Source of the DNA: Acidobacteriota bacterium
GTDB lineage: Bacteria > Pseudomonadota > Alphaproteobacteria > Acetobacterales > Acetobacteraceae
Assembly (NCBI GenBank): GCA_903970435.1
Contig: CAJCIS010000292.1
Location: 1-51,865, forward strand
Length of the DNA: 51,865 nucleotides
Reading direction: 5' to 3'
Shown here one piece after another: positions 9,152 to 24,911 of the stretch. The notes below the pieces were generated by a model, which worked only from the letters and a program-made list of their open reading frames with translations, made no database searches and was not told where the DNA came from. Position 1 is the first letter of the stretch. Each line of letters begins with the position of its first letter. Made by a program: the position numbers and the translations under genes.

Positions 9152-9642
9152 TTTCCTGCTCCCTCGCCCGCTTTTCCGCCCATGCCCTCGCCGCTTTCCG
9201 GCGTCAGCAGCGCGGCAAACGCCGCCGTATTGAGCGATCCGAATGCCTCCAGGTCAAGCCTTTGCCCGTCGGTCGGATCATCGAGCGTCAGCCGGCCGTC
9301 GGCATAGGAACTGAGCACGAAAGGATGCACCGCGGCCGCGTGCGCCGCATGGCCGCCTTCGTGCGCCAGCGCGCGCAATGTACCGCGCACGAACCCGTTC
9401 GTGCCCGGCGCCAGACGTGCCACTGGCGCACCGGTCGCCGCATCGGCGACCAGCACGGCGCCATCCGATGCGTCGGTAAACGACAACGTACGGCTTGCCA
9501 GCAGGCGCGCCGGCGGAGGCTGCGTGTGGCTGCCGCCGATGGCCGCCGCCACGATGCTGAACGCCACCGCCAGCCCCGCGCCAATCAGCACCGGGTGCGG
9601 AATGACAACCCGCTGCTGCGCCTCGTGGATCAAGACACTCAT
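9148..9642 (-). CDS. puhC: Photosynthetic complex assembly protein PuhC
   Basis: A 164-residue protein with an N-terminal cytoplasmic stretch, one membrane helix (about 16-38, HPVLIGAGLAVAFSIVAAAIGG) and a periplasmic domain. This is the layout of PuhC, which helps organise the core light-harvesting/reaction-centre complex in Rhodobacter. The domain contains the SFTDASDGAVLVADAATG and GFVRGTLRAL segments seen in the family. The ATG at 9642 overlaps the puhB stop in an ATGA junction, which fixes the start; the frame stays open far upstream but that part is a shadow of puhB. Confidence 0.88.
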   Translation of the reverse strand: MSVLIHEAQQRVVIPHPVLIGAGLAVAFSIVAAAIGGSHTQPPPARLLASRTLSFTDASDGAVLVADAATGAPVARLAPGTNGFVRGTLRALAHEGGHAAHAAAVHPFVLSSYADGRLTLDDPTDGQRLDLEAFGSLNTAAFAALLTPESGEGMGGKAGEGAGK

Positions 9643-10265
9643 GCCGCGGCCGCCATGGCGCCCGATTGCGCCGCGCTCGTTCCACCAACCAGCGCCACCG
9701 GCGCGACCCCCGCATGCGCCGCCAGCGCGCGCCCGAGAATTTGCGCCGCGGCCTCGGCATCCGGCAAGGCCCGGAGCATCGGTTCGCACGGAAACAGCCG
9801 CCACGGCCGCACGTTCGGCCACAGCATCATGAAACTCACCCGCTGCCCGGGCATCAGCCGCAGCACCAGATCGCCGGTTCCGTCGCCATGCGCGCGCAGC
9901 GCAGCGGCCGCGATGCGTGTGAACGGTATTTGCAACGTCTTGCCCAATGCCGCGCCGAACGTGATCATCACGCGCTGGTTTGTAATGACGTAGTCCGTGC
10001 TTCCCGCCTCGAGCCGCGCCACACCCGCCAGCAGCAGCAGCGCCACAACCGACAGGCCGCAGAATTTGGCCGACGCCATGAGGGCGGCCGCCGGCGCGCC
10101 GCTTTGCACGCCCACGACAAGGCACCATGTCACCAGCGCCACCACATACAGCGCCAGCAATTGCGGGTGGAAAACCTGCCGCAGGAATGACCACGGGCGG
10201 GGCGCGCCTTCCCAAAGAATGCGCTCCCCTTCAGGCAAAGGTGCGGGCAGGTCGATCACAGCCAT
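9639..10265 (-). CDS. puhB: Photosynthetic complex assembly protein PuhB
   Basis: A 208-residue inner-membrane protein. It begins MAVIDLPAPLPEGERILWEG, has hydrophobic segments at about 35-55 and 65-85, and then a PH-like domain (YVITNQRVMITFGAALGKTLQIPF, about 95-150). PuhB is a reaction-centre assembly factor that acts with the H subunit. The ATG overlaps the end of puhA by 10 bp and its stop overlaps puhC by 4 bp. The open frame extends further upstream within puhA, but only the portion from 10265 looks like PuhB. Confidence 0.9.
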   Translation of the reverse strand: MAVIDLPAPLPEGERILWEGAPRPWSFLRQVFHPQLLALYVVALVTWCLVVGVQSGAPAAALMASAKFCGLSVVALLLLAGVARLEAGSTDYVITNQRVMITFGAALGKTLQIPFTRIAAAALRAHGDGTGDLVLRLMPGQRVSFMMLWPNVRPWRLFPCEPMLRALPDAEAAAQILGRALAAHAGVAPVALVGGTSAAQSGAMAAAA

Positions 10266-11032
10266 GGCTCCGAACGGGCCGGCGTCGCATACATTGTCCC
10301 GCCGGCGTAATAGGCACTGATCCGGTCTTCTTCCAGCAACGTCACCTCGTTCGCCGACTTGGTGCCGGGCACGTCGGCAAATTGTGACGCCAGCACGCTG
10401 TCCACCACCAGCGTGTCGCGGCTCCATTGAATGTCGGCCATCGTCGCCGGCACCAAGACATTGCGGGCGCTGAAGGCCGCGCCGAGGGCCACTTCGAAAT
10501 ACCGCACCTGCATTTCCGAACGATCGATCCAGACCTCGTGCAACGTGCCGGCAACGACGCCATCCGCGCCTTCCACGGCAAAACCGCGAACATCCGGATC
10601 TTCCGTCGCCAGCCAATAGGCGCTGTCGGCGCGGAGTGGAACGATACGCGGCGCGCCGCCGAAGAATTGCCGCTCCGGCACATCGGCGCGGCGCGCGTAC
10701 GCCGATGGGCCGAGATTGGCGGTGAGCGGATTGCCATTGGGATCGAGCGGCGTGCCGGGGTAGCCGGCCATCGAGGTGGCCGCAACTTCCTCGGGGGCTT
10801 CATGGCGCGGTGATGCAACGACATCGCCGGTCGGCAAGCGGAAGAATTTAGGCTCCGGAATGCCACTGAGGCCAACACTCGACGTCGAGCTGCCGTCATA
10901 CTCGCGCAACGGAAATCCCTCACGGTTGGATTCGCGTTGCAGGTATCTCACCAAGCCAAGAAAGAACAACACGAACGCGGCGAGTACCACCTCGGCCACG
11001 TCAAAGTTTCCCCCCAATGAACCGATTTGCAT
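10256..11032 (-). CDS. puhA: Photosynthetic reaction centre H subunit
   Basis: A 258-residue protein. A single transmembrane helix follows a short periplasmic N-terminus (DVAEVVLAAFVLFFLGLVRYLQRE), then REGFPLREYDG and a cytoplasmic domain with the typical PKFFRLPTGDVVASP and SAYWLATEDPDVRGFAVEGADG segments. It caps the reaction centre and takes part in proton delivery to QB. GAGG five bases before the ATG at 11032 supports this start over an in-frame ATG at 11059 inside lhaA. lhaA lies immediately upstream with its stop 8-10 bases before this ATG region. Confidence 0.95.
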   Translation of the reverse strand: MQIGSLGGNFDVAEVVLAAFVLFFLGLVRYLQRESNREGFPLREYDGSSTSSVGLSGIPEPKFFRLPTGDVVASPRHEAPEEVAATSMAGYPGTPLDPNGNPLTANLGPSAYARRADVPERQFFGGAPRIVPLRADSAYWLATEDPDVRGFAVEGADGVVAGTLHEVWIDRSEMQVRYFEVALGAAFSARNVLVPATMADIQWSRDTLVVDSVLASQFADVPGTKSANEVTLLEEDRISAYYAGGTMYATPARSEPWL

Positions 11033-11039
11033 GTTGGCC

Positions 11040-12497
11040 TCACCTGAGCTGTAGGGCATCGGCGGCGCCGATACCGTGGTTGGGTTGCGCGGGCGCGCCG
11101 GTGCGGCGCACCAGCGGTCCCAAGGCAACCAGGGTTGCAAAGAGCAGCAATATTTCGATGTGGTATACAACGCCGTAAGCTGCGTCGGGTCCGGTAAAGC
11201 CGTCGCCGAACCGGCCGTCCGCCGCAACGGCGGCGACACCGTCACGGATCAGGCCGCCCGCGGCGACCGCCGCACCCGCCGCCGTGGCCTGCACCGCGCC
11301 CCACGCGCCGAGCGCCAGCCCGGCATGCCGGCCGCCCGCAATGGCCATCACCGCGGTAAGCGTGCCCGCGGCAAACAAACCGCCACCGAAACCGATGAGC
11401 GTCACGCCGATCGCAAAGAGTGGCACGGCGTGCAATGGGCCGGAGAAGATGACGCTGGCGAAAGCCAGCACGCCGGTCAGCACACCGAATGCGGCGAGCC
11501 GGAACGGATCGCCCTCGCGCCCGAGCTGCCGCGCCGCAATGGCAAAGCCGCCGATGCCACCAACGCCGAGCAGTGCCGTAAATGACGTCGTGGCGCCCAC
11601 CGGCATGCCCAGAACCTGGCCACCATAGGGTTCGAGCAGAATATCCTGCATCGAAAATGCCATCGTGCCGAGGCCGATCGCCACCAGGCGGCGCACCGCC
11701 TGCTTGCCGGCCAGCAAATTATGCCACGCCGAGGCGAAGTCCGGCGGGTCGCTTTCGCGCGGCGCCCGCGACCTGTCCCGCGTCTCCTGCTTCCACAGCG
11801 CCACCGTGTTCAGGCCCAGGCTGATCACCGCCGCCCCCTGCGTGACCTGGATCAGCCTCACTTCGGAAAAATGCCTCAGCAGAACACCAAACGTCAAAGC
11901 GCTGCCGGCAATGCCCACCAGCATCATGACGCCGAGCAAACCCACCACGCGGGGAAGCTGTTTCGGTGCGGACAGGTCGGCGGCCAGCGCCAGTCCCGCC
12001 GTCTGCACGGTATGCAATCCGGCGCCCACGAGCAGAAATGCCAGCGCCGCCCCCGCGTCGCCAATCCAGCGCGGACCCTGCGTGTCGCCGGACAGAACAA
12101 TCAGCGCGAACGGCATGATCGCCAGGCCGCCATACAGCAGCATCGCGCCGGTCCACAAATACGGAATGCGCCGCCAGCCAAGCACCGACCGATGATGATC
12201 CGACTTGAAACCCACCAGCGCGCGGAACGGCGCCGCGAACAACGGCAGCGATATCATGACCGCAACAAGCCAGGCCGGAACACCAAGCTCCACGATCATG
12301 ACGCGGTTCAGCGTGCCCACCAGCAAGGTCACGGCAATGCCCACCGCAACCTGGAACAGCGACAGGCGCAGCAGCCGCGGCAGCGGCAATTCAGCGCTCG
12401 CCGCGTCGGCGAATGGCAGCAGGCTAGTGCCGAAACTGGCCCAGAAGGCCTGGACGCGCACATTGTCGGCGCCCGGAACGGTGCGCAAAAGTTTCAT
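11040..12497 (-). CDS. lhaA: Light-harvesting 1 assembly protein LhaA (PucC/LhaA MFS family)
   Basis: A 485-residue polytopic membrane protein with about 12 hydrophobic segments. The N-terminus (LPLPRLLRLSLFQVAVGIAVTLLVGTLNRVMIVELGVPAWLV) and the DHHRSVLGWRRIPYLW loop are characteristic of the PucC/LhaA branch of the major facilitator superfamily. It is needed for insertion and assembly of the core antenna. The ATG at 12497 is chosen because it overlaps the bchM stop (ATGA) and precedes the first conserved residues; the frame remains open for 24 more codons upstream. Confidence 0.93.
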   Translation of the reverse strand: MKLLRTVPGADNVRVQAFWASFGTSLLPFADAASAELPLPRLLRLSLFQVAVGIAVTLLVGTLNRVMIVELGVPAWLVAVMISLPLFAAPFRALVGFKSDHHRSVLGWRRIPYLWTGAMLLYGGLAIMPFALIVLSGDTQGPRWIGDAGAALAFLLVGAGLHTVQTAGLALAADLSAPKQLPRVVGLLGVMMLVGIAGSALTFGVLLRHFSEVRLIQVTQGAAVISLGLNTVALWKQETRDRSRAPRESDPPDFASAWHNLLAGKQAVRRLVAIGLGTMAFSMQDILLEPYGGQVLGMPVGATTSFTALLGVGGIGGFAIAARQLGREGDPFRLAAFGVLTGVLAFASVIFSGPLHAVPLFAIGVTLIGFGGGLFAAGTLTAVMAIAGGRHAGLALGAWGAVQATAAGAAVAAGGLIRDGVAAVAADGRFGDGFTGPDAAYGVVYHIEILLLFATLVALGPLVRRTGAPAQPNHGIGAADALQLR

Positions 12498-13194
12498 GCC
12501 CGCACCACCTCCAGCGCCTGGGAAATATAAAATCCGCGGCTGATCCGCCGCGTGCGACCGGCATTCCAATTCGCCAGGGTGGGCGCCGCATCCATATGCC
12601 GCAGCAGCGTTTTCTCCGACACAGGCTCGATGGACGGCGCCCGGTTTGCGCGCGGGAACAGGCGTCCGGCCGCATGCATCGCCGTCAATAATTTTGTCCG
12701 CGGCGCAAACGTGAACAATAGGGAACGGTCCACGCGCACGGCCAATTGGGCCAGTGCCGCGACCGTATCGCCGACCCGGTAATGGATCAAACTATCCATC
12801 GCCACCACATGGTCGAAGCGGCCGAGCGAGGGATCGAGCATATCGCCGACCGTGAACAAAATCTCGCCCACGCCCAAACGTTGCGGCAGGCGGTCGCGCG
12901 CCAACTGTATCAGCGTCGGCGACAGATCGATGGCCGTCACATGCGCGCCGCGCCGCGCCGCCTCGACGGCGAAAGCCCCGGTGCCGCATCCGGCATCCAG
13001 AATGCGCCGGCCACGCAAATCCTGCGGCAGATATTCCAGCAACGTCGCCCGCATCGCGTCGCGCCCGGCCCGCACGGTGGCGCGAATGCCACCGACCGGC
13101 GCGTCGGAGGTCAGCCGCGCCCAAGCATCCGCGGCAACGCGATCAAAATAATTTTCGATCTGCCCGCGGCGGAGCTGATAGGCGGCAGACAGCA

Positions 13195-13195
<1 letters not shown>
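12494..13195 (-). CDS. bchM: Mg-protoporphyrin IX O-methyltransferase
   Basis: A 233-residue SAM-dependent enzyme that methylates the ring-C propionate of Mg-protoporphyrin IX. SAM-binding motif I is DAGCGTG (67-73), followed by VTAIDLSPTLIQLAR; the N-terminal NYFDRVAADAWARLTSD region is typical of BchM. It follows bchL with a TGATG junction and overlaps lhaA by 4 bp. Its product is the substrate of AcsF, encoded downstream in the same operon. Confidence 0.95.
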
Positions 13196-17670
<4,475 letters not shown>

Positions 17671-17696
<26 letters not shown>

Positions 17697-19257
17697 CGTA
17701 GAGTGTCTCGACCGTAATGGTGGCGAGGCCCTGAAGCGCGGCGAAACTCTCCGTGTTGCGGCGGGCCTTGCCGCGCACGAAGAAAGGAATTTTCCCGAGT
17801 TCCTTCTCGGCATCCGGCGCCCAGCGCAGCGCGCGCGCCCCGGCGCCCTCTGGCGTCGCATCCATGCGGGAATTTTCCGCGCTCCGGGCTGCGGCTTGCG
17901 TCGTGGCGCCGAGATGCGAGGCGGCCGCCTCGGGATGGAATTCGAAATCCTCCCGGAACATCGTCAGCAGATGTTCCTCCAGGCCCATCATCAGCGGCGC
18001 CACCCAGGTGTCGAACAGAACATTCGCACCTTCGAACCCCATTTGCGGCGCGTGGCGCGCGGGGAAATCCTGCACATGCACCGGCGCCGATATCACCGCG
18101 CACGGCACGCCCAGCCGCTTGGCGATATGCCGCTCCATTTGCGTGCCGAGCACCAAATCGGGCTGCGCCGCGGTAATGGCGGCCTCCACATCCAGATAAT
18201 CGTCGCTGATCAGCGGTTCGACACCATGCAAGGCGGCCGCGGCGCGCAGTTCACGGCCGAATTCGCGGCTATAGGTGCCCAGCCCGACCACGGCAAATCC
18301 AAGCTCGTCGGCCGCCACCCGCGCCGCGGCAATGGCATGCGTGGCGTCGCCGAACACGAAAACCCGTTTGCCGGTCAGGTAATTCGCATCCACCGACCGC
18401 GAATACCACGGCAGCCGCGAGGTTTGTTCGCCCAGCAAGGGTGCCGCATCGACGCCGGCCAGTGCCGCCACTTCGGCAATAAAGTTCCGCGTGGCAGTCA
18501 CCCCGATCGGCACGGTGCGCACCGCCTTCTGGCCGAAATTCCGCTCCAGCCAGGCGGCCGCCTGACCGGCGATTTCCGGATACAACACGATATTGAAATC
18601 GGCCTCGCCAAGCCGTGCGAGATCGGCGGCCGAGGCGCCCAGCGGCGCCGTCACATGCACATCGACACCGAGGCGGCCGAGCAGCGCGCAAATCTCGCGC
18701 ACATCGTCACGATGCCGGAAGCCCAGCGCGGTCGGCCCCAGCAGATTGGCACGCGGCCGCCGCGACGTATCCCCCGGTTCGCGGGCCGTGCGCGGTGTGC
18801 CGGGCGGCGGCACGTGGGGCCCGGCGAAGGCGCGCACCAATTGGTAAAAGGTCTCGGCCGCGCCCCAGTTTTCCTTTTTCTGATAGGCCGGCAATTCCAC
18901 CGCCACCACCGGCACCGGCAAATTGCAGGCCCGCGCCAAGCCGCCGGGATCGTCCTGGATCAATTCGGCGGTGCACGACGCACCCACCAGCATCGCCTCC
19001 GGCTTGAAACGTTCATACGCATCGCGCACCGACCGCTTGAACAGATCGGCGGTATCGCCGCCAAGATCGCGCGCCTGAAACGTCGTGTAGGTGACCGGCG
19101 GCCGCGTATCGCGGCGCTCGATCATGGTGAACAACAGGTCGGCGTAGGTATCGCCCTGTGGCGCGTGCAGGACATAATGCACACCGCGCATGGCGCTGGC
19201 GACTCGCATCGCCCCCACATGCGGCGGTCCTTCATATGTCCACAGCGTCAGTTGCAT
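17671..19257 (-). CDS. bchB: Dark-operative protochlorophyllide reductase, B subunit
   Basis: A 528-residue catalytic subunit that with BchN reduces ring D of protochlorophyllide without light. The N-terminus [20 protein letters not shown] is diagnostic. The unusual cluster ligand D36 (HAPQGD) and C95 (VGASC) are both at the expected positions. The C-terminal light-independent reductase domain ([18 protein letters not shown]) is present. It lies 5 bp downstream of bchN and overlaps bchH by 26 bp. Confidence 0.97.
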
Positions 19258-19262
19258 GGCGC

Positions 19263-21115
<1,853 letters not shown>

Positions 21116-21211
21116 GGCGACCGAAGGTGCGTGCGGCGCCGCGCCGCGGCCGGACGCCGCACCCCACGGCGACCCGTCCACTGCGTTCAGCCAACGCTCC
21201 ACAGGAAATTC

Positions 21212-21229
21212 AGTAAACATAGCTTGACA
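21212..21229. promoter_or_regulatory. Candidate PpsR half-conserved site near bchF
   Basis: Reads AGTAA-N8-TGACA on the plus strand, that is, one mismatch in the outer triplet from the known PpsR/CrtJ pattern TGT-N12-ACA. It overlaps the upstream alternative bchF ATG (21220), consistent with transcription control here and translation starting further down. Confidence 0.4.
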
Positions 21230-21450
21230 CCGCTCCCGTTGCGCAGTCCGCTCTGGCATCGTCCCTGCGGTTGTATCGCCAACCTGGCCGCCTGCCTGTC
21301 CGCAAGCCGAATTCCAAGGTTGGAGGGCAACTGCACTGTGAAACCGGAGCGAAACGCTGATGCCTTCTTGGCCCCATCTGGTGGACGGCCAGCGCGGCGT
21401 TTCCAGCCAGGCGAACCGTCCATGAAAGGCTAAGACGGCCAAAGACCATC

Positions 21451-21484
21451 TGTCAAGCAAACCTAACGTCAATAAACGTTGACA
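21451..21484. promoter_or_regulatory. Candidate tandem PpsR (CrtJ) operators in the bchF/aerR gap
   Basis: Two abutting 18-bp sites: TGTCA-N8-TAACG (21451-21468) and CGTCA-N8-TGACA (21467-21484). The second differs from the published TGTCA-N8-TGACA form by one base. They lie 46 bp before the aerR start and between divergent bchF and aerR, the usual position for PpsR repression and autoregulation. The rest of the 414-bp gap shows no other feature I can name. Confidence 0.55.
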
Positions 21485-21529
21485 CAAATCGCCGGAGCGG
21501 GTGATCTGATGTCGCACAGGGGGAGAACC

Positions 21530-22441
21530 ATGCACCTGCCCATGCAACAGTCGGCGGAGCGGCACACGGAACAGCCGGGGCCGCACCTCAGCGACCGGCC
21601 GATGCCGGTTTCTGCGGCCGATATCTGCTTTTCGATGACCGCGGCGAGCGCCGGCAGTGCCGCGCGCCTACGCCGGGAAGCGCTGGTGCGCACCATCGAG
21701 GACCAGATCGTACCGCGGCTGCTGGTCGCCCGCACGCCGCCCGACATGTGCCCCCCGGCGGCGGACACACCGCCCCCGCCCCCCAGCCAGGCCGTGCTCG
21801 ATCTGGTGGCGCTGGCGCTCGCCAGCGACGAGGCCGCCGTGCGCCGGTGTGTCATCGAGGCGGCAGGGCACATGACGCTCGAATCGCTCTGTCTCGATCT
21901 GCTGCAGCCGGCGGCACGCCAGCTCGGCGAGTTGTGGATGGAGGATCTTGCCAGCTTCACCGACGTCACCATCGGCATGCTGCGCCTGCATGAAGGGCTG
22001 AACGCGGTGACCGGGTTGACGCGCGAAAGCGTGCAGGAGGGGCGGCGGCGGCATCGCATTCTGCTGGCGCCGGCGCCGGGCGACGATCATCGGTTCGGCC
22101 TGGCCATGGTAGGCGCGTTCTTCCAGCAGGCCGGCTGGATGGTCACCACGGCGCATCAGGACAGCCTGCCCGATATCGAAGCGATGCTGCGGCGGGATTG
22201 GTACGGCGTGCTCGGTGTGTCGGTCAGCGCCGAGACCCACCTGGCGGCGCTGTCGCAGGCGCTGCCGCGGCTTCGCGCCGCCTCGCGCAACACCGCCATA
22301 CCGGTGCTGGTGGGCGGGCCGGTGTTCATTGCCCGGCCCGACCTGGTGCACAAAATCGGGGCCGACGCCATGGCCACGGACGGGGTGCAGGCCACGTGGG
22401 TGGCAGAGAATATGCTTGCAGGTAGGCCGCCGTACAGTTGA
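21530..22441 (+). CDS. aerR: Cobalamin-binding antirepressor AerR/PpaA
   Basis: A 303-residue protein with a variable N-terminus (1-85) and a helical cap plus B12-binding domain (about 90-300). A D185-x-H187-x-x-G190 motif (in PGDDHRFG) is present, the signature for base-off/His-on cobalamin binding. Genes of this type next to ppsR encode AerR/PpaA, which modulate PpsR DNA binding in response to cobalamin and light in Rhodobacter. The ATG at 21530 is chosen because GGGGGAG lies four bases before it; a TTG and another ATG upstream lack ribosome-binding sites. Its TGA falls just before the ppsR region. Confidence 0.88.
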   Translation: MHLPMQQSAERHTEQPGPHLSDRPMPVSAADICFSMTAASAGSAARLRREALVRTIEDQIVPRLLVARTPPDMCPPAADTPPPPPSQAVLDLVALALASDEAAVRRCVIEAAGHMTLESLCLDLLQPAARQLGELWMEDLASFTDVTIGMLRLHEGLNAVTGLTRESVQEGRRRHRILLAPAPGDDHRFGLAMVGAFFQQAGWMVTTAHQDSLPDIEAMLRRDWYGVLGVSVSAETHLAALSQALPRLRAASRNTAIPVLVGGPVFIARPDLVHKIGADAMATDGVQATWVAENMLAGRPPYS

Positions 22442-22506
22442 GAGATCCCCTACGTTCCGAGTTCGGGGCCGACGTGGGACGGCGTGCCGGTCTTGGAGGG
22501 TTGTGG

Positions 22507-23949
22507 TTGTTCGTGAAGGCATTTTCCGCCCCGAAAACGTCGATCGGTCCGCTGGACGCGGAGTCCACCGGCGCCCTGGTCGCGGCGGTGACCGATGTGG
22601 CGCTTGTCGTCGATGGCGACGGCATGATCCGGGACCGTTCCTTTCAGTCCGAGGATCTGGCGGCCGAGTTGGAGGGGGAGACGCCCTGGATCGGCCGGCC
22701 GCTACAGGACACCGTGACGGTCGAATGCCACGCAAAGGTGCGCGCCCTGCTGAAGGATGCGGCAGCCGGTCCCGACGCAAACCGCCGCACCCGCCACATC
22801 AACCACCCGACGCCGGGCGGGGTGGACGTGCCGATTCTGTATTCGGCCATGCGAATCGGCAAGACCCGGAACGTGCTGGTCTGCGGGCGCGACCTGCGCA
22901 TCATCTCCACCCTGCAGCGGCGGCTGCTGGACGCGCAGCATTCCATGGAGCGCGACTATGCCCGCCTGCGCCAGGTGGAAACCCGCTACCGGCTGCTGTT
23001 CCAGATGTCGCCGGAGGCGGTGCTGATCGTCGACGCCCTGACGCAGCGCGTGGTGGAGGCCAACCCGGCCGCCCAGCAATTGCTGGAGGCGACGGGACCG
23101 CGCATCGCCGATCGCAGTTTCACCGAGCTGTTCACCGGCGAGACTCAGCTCGCGGTCCAGGCGCTGCTCGCCGGCATGCGGGTATCGGCGCGCGGCGAGG
23201 AGGTGCACGGCAGGCTGGCGGGCAACCGGCGGGAAGTCACGGTGACCGCCACCCTGTTCCGGCAGGAAAACGCCACATTTTTCCTGGTCCGCGTCGTGGC
23301 GGCGGCCGCGGCGGAATCGCAGGTGACGTTGTTGCCGCCACCAAAGTCCAAGTTTATCCGGCTGGTGGAACAGGCGCCGGACGGCATTGTGCTCACCAGC
23401 CAGGACGGACTTATCATTGCGGCCAACCGCGCCTTTCTGGACATGGCGGAACTGGTCGAGGAGGAGCAGGCGCGCGGGGAGCCGCTGGACCGGTGGCTCG
23501 GCCGGCCTGGCGTCGACCTGGATGTCATCCTGGCCAATTTACGCCAGCGTGGCGCCGTGCGTTTGTTCGCCACCTCCCTGCGGGGTGAATACGGCGCCAA
23601 GACGGACGTCGAACTGTCCGCGGCGACGGTGGCCGAAGCCGAGGCGTCGTGTTTCGGTTTCACCATCCGCAATGTCGGCAGGCGCCTGGCGGGCGAGCGC
23701 CGGCCGGTGCTGGAACTGCCGCGCTCCGTCGAGCAACTGACCGAGCTGATCGGCCGGGTGTCGCTCAAGGAGCTGGTGCGCGAATCGACCGACATGATCG
23801 AGCGGCTGTGCATCGAGGCGGCGCTCGAGGTGACCGGCGACAACCGCGCCTCGGCGGCCGAAATGCTCGGCCTCAGCCGGCAAAGCCTGTATGTGAAGTT
23901 GCGCCGGTATGGCTTGGGCGACCTCGACGATGCGGATGAAAAATCATGA
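22507..23949 (+). CDS. ppsR: PAS/HTH transcriptional repressor PpsR (CrtJ)
   Basis: About 480 residues: an N-terminal PAS-like region, two further PAS domains (LLFQMSPEAVLIVDALTQRVVEAN and LVEQAPDGIVLTSQDGLIIAAN), a coiled linker and a C-terminal Fis-type helix-turn-helix (NRASAAEMLGLSRQSLYVKL). It represses bch, crt and antenna genes under aerobic conditions. A cysteine in ERLCIEAAL, just before the HTH, may be the redox-sensing one known from CrtJ. The start is uncertain: GGAGGG at 22495-22500 is six bases from a TTG at 22507 and twelve from a GTG at 22513. The stop overlaps bchG by 4 bp. Confidence 0.93.
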   Translation: MFVKAFSAPKTSIGPLDAESTGALVAAVTDVALVVDGDGMIRDRSFQSEDLAAELEGETPWIGRPLQDTVTVECHAKVRALLKDAAAGPDANRRTRHINHPTPGGVDVPILYSAMRIGKTRNVLVCGRDLRIISTLQRRLLDAQHSMERDYARLRQVETRYRLLFQMSPEAVLIVDALTQRVVEANPAAQQLLEATGPRIADRSFTELFTGETQLAVQALLAGMRVSARGEEVHGRLAGNRREVTVTATLFRQENATFFLVRVVAAAAAESQVTLLPPPKSKFIRLVEQAPDGIVLTSQDGLIIAANRAFLDMAELVEEEQARGEPLDRWLGRPGVDLDVILANLRQRGAVRLFATSLRGEYGAKTDVELSAATVAEAEASCFGFTIRNVGRRLAGERRPVLELPRSVEQLTELIGRVSLKELVRESTDMIERLCIEAALEVTGDNRASAAEMLGLSRQSLYVKLRRYGLGDLDDADEKS

Positions 23950-24842
23950 GCGCCAGCCTGCAAACCGGCACGATCCGCAGCTTTCCGCAACCGGCGGCGG
24001 TGGGCGAATTGCTCAAGCCGATTACCTGGTTTGCGCCGATGTGGGCGTTCGTGTGCGGCACCCTATCGGCCGGCCGGCCGGCCGCCGGGCATTGGCCGCA
24101 AATTCTGCTGGGCGTGGCGCTGGCCGGCCCGCTCGTGTGCGCCACCAGCCAGGCCGCCAATGATTGGTACGACCGGCATGTCGATGCCATTAACGAGCCG
24201 AACCGGCCGATTCCCAGCGGACGCATTCCGGGGAGTTGGGGGCTTTTCATTGCCATCGGATGGACCTTGCTGTCGCTGCTGGTGGCGGCAAGCCTGGGCA
24301 CGGTATGTTTCGCGGCGGCCTGCATCGGGCTGGCGCTGGCCTGGGCCTATAGCGCGCCGCCGTTGCGGCTGAAGGCGAACGGCTGGTGGGGCAATGCGGC
24401 GTGCGGCGCCTGCTATGAGGGGCTGCCATGGGTGACGGGCGCGGCCATTCTGCTCGGCCATTTGCCCGCCTGGCCGATTCTGGCCGCGGCGGCGCTGTAT
24501 TCCATCGGCGCGCATGGCATCATGACGCTGAACGATTTCAAGTCGGTCGATGGCGACCTCGCCATGGGGATCCGTTCGTTGCCGGCTCAGCTTGGCATCA
24601 AGGGCGCCGTGCTGGTGGCGTGCGTCGCGATGGCGATTCCCCAGGCCGCGGTGATTGTCATGCTGGATGCGCTGGGCAAGCCGATCCACGCGGCGTGCGT
24701 CGGCGGCGTGCTGTTCGCGCAAGTCATTTTGATGGGTCGCCTGTTGCGGCAGCCGCGCGAACGGGCCCCCTGGTACAACGGCACCGGAACCACCCTCTAC
24801 GTCGCCGGCATGATGATAACCGCCTTCGCCCTACGCCCTTAA
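23946..24842 (+). CDS. bchG: Bacteriochlorophyll a synthase (geranylgeranyl/phytyl transferase)
   Basis: A 298-residue UbiA-family membrane prenyltransferase that esterifies bacteriochlorophyllide a. The first Asp-rich motif reads NDWYDRHVDAINEPNRP (about 77-93), and a second polar loop is LNDFKSVDGD. Nine or so hydrophobic segments are evident. The ATG overlaps the ppsR stop (ATGA), so regulator and enzyme are coupled. A stem-loop repeat follows the stop by three bases. Confidence 0.96.
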   Translation: MSASLQTGTIRSFPQPAAVGELLKPITWFAPMWAFVCGTLSAGRPAAGHWPQILLGVALAGPLVCATSQAANDWYDRHVDAINEPNRPIPSGRIPGSWGLFIAIGWTLLSLLVAASLGTVCFAAACIGLALAWAYSAPPLRLKANGWWGNAACGACYEGLPWVTGAAILLGHLPAWPILAAAALYSIGAHGIMTLNDFKSVDGDLAMGIRSLPAQLGIKGAVLVACVAMAIPQAAVIVMLDALGKPIHAACVGGVLFAQVILMGRLLRQPRERAPWYNGTGTTLYVAGMMITAFALRP

Positions 24843-24845
24843 GAG

Positions 24846-24880
24846 CAAAAGTTTTTTGGTTCTTTTTTTCAAAAAAGAAC
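24846..24880 (+). repeat. Stem-loop repeat, copy 4, between bchG and bchP
   Basis: Majority form, box first then hairpin, with the GCTTC flank. It fills most of the 69-bp gap between two co-directional pigment genes, one of only two PGC junctions where the genes are not packed tightly. Confidence 0.85.
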
Positions 24881-24911
24881 TGCTTCTTTTCCCTTCCGGA
24901 GACCGCCCAGA

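Noticed and set aside
10265-11245. Long versions of puhB, puhC and puhA frames extending upstream into the previous gene
   Set aside because: The extensions are not family-like and the overlapping ATGA-type junctions give natural starts.
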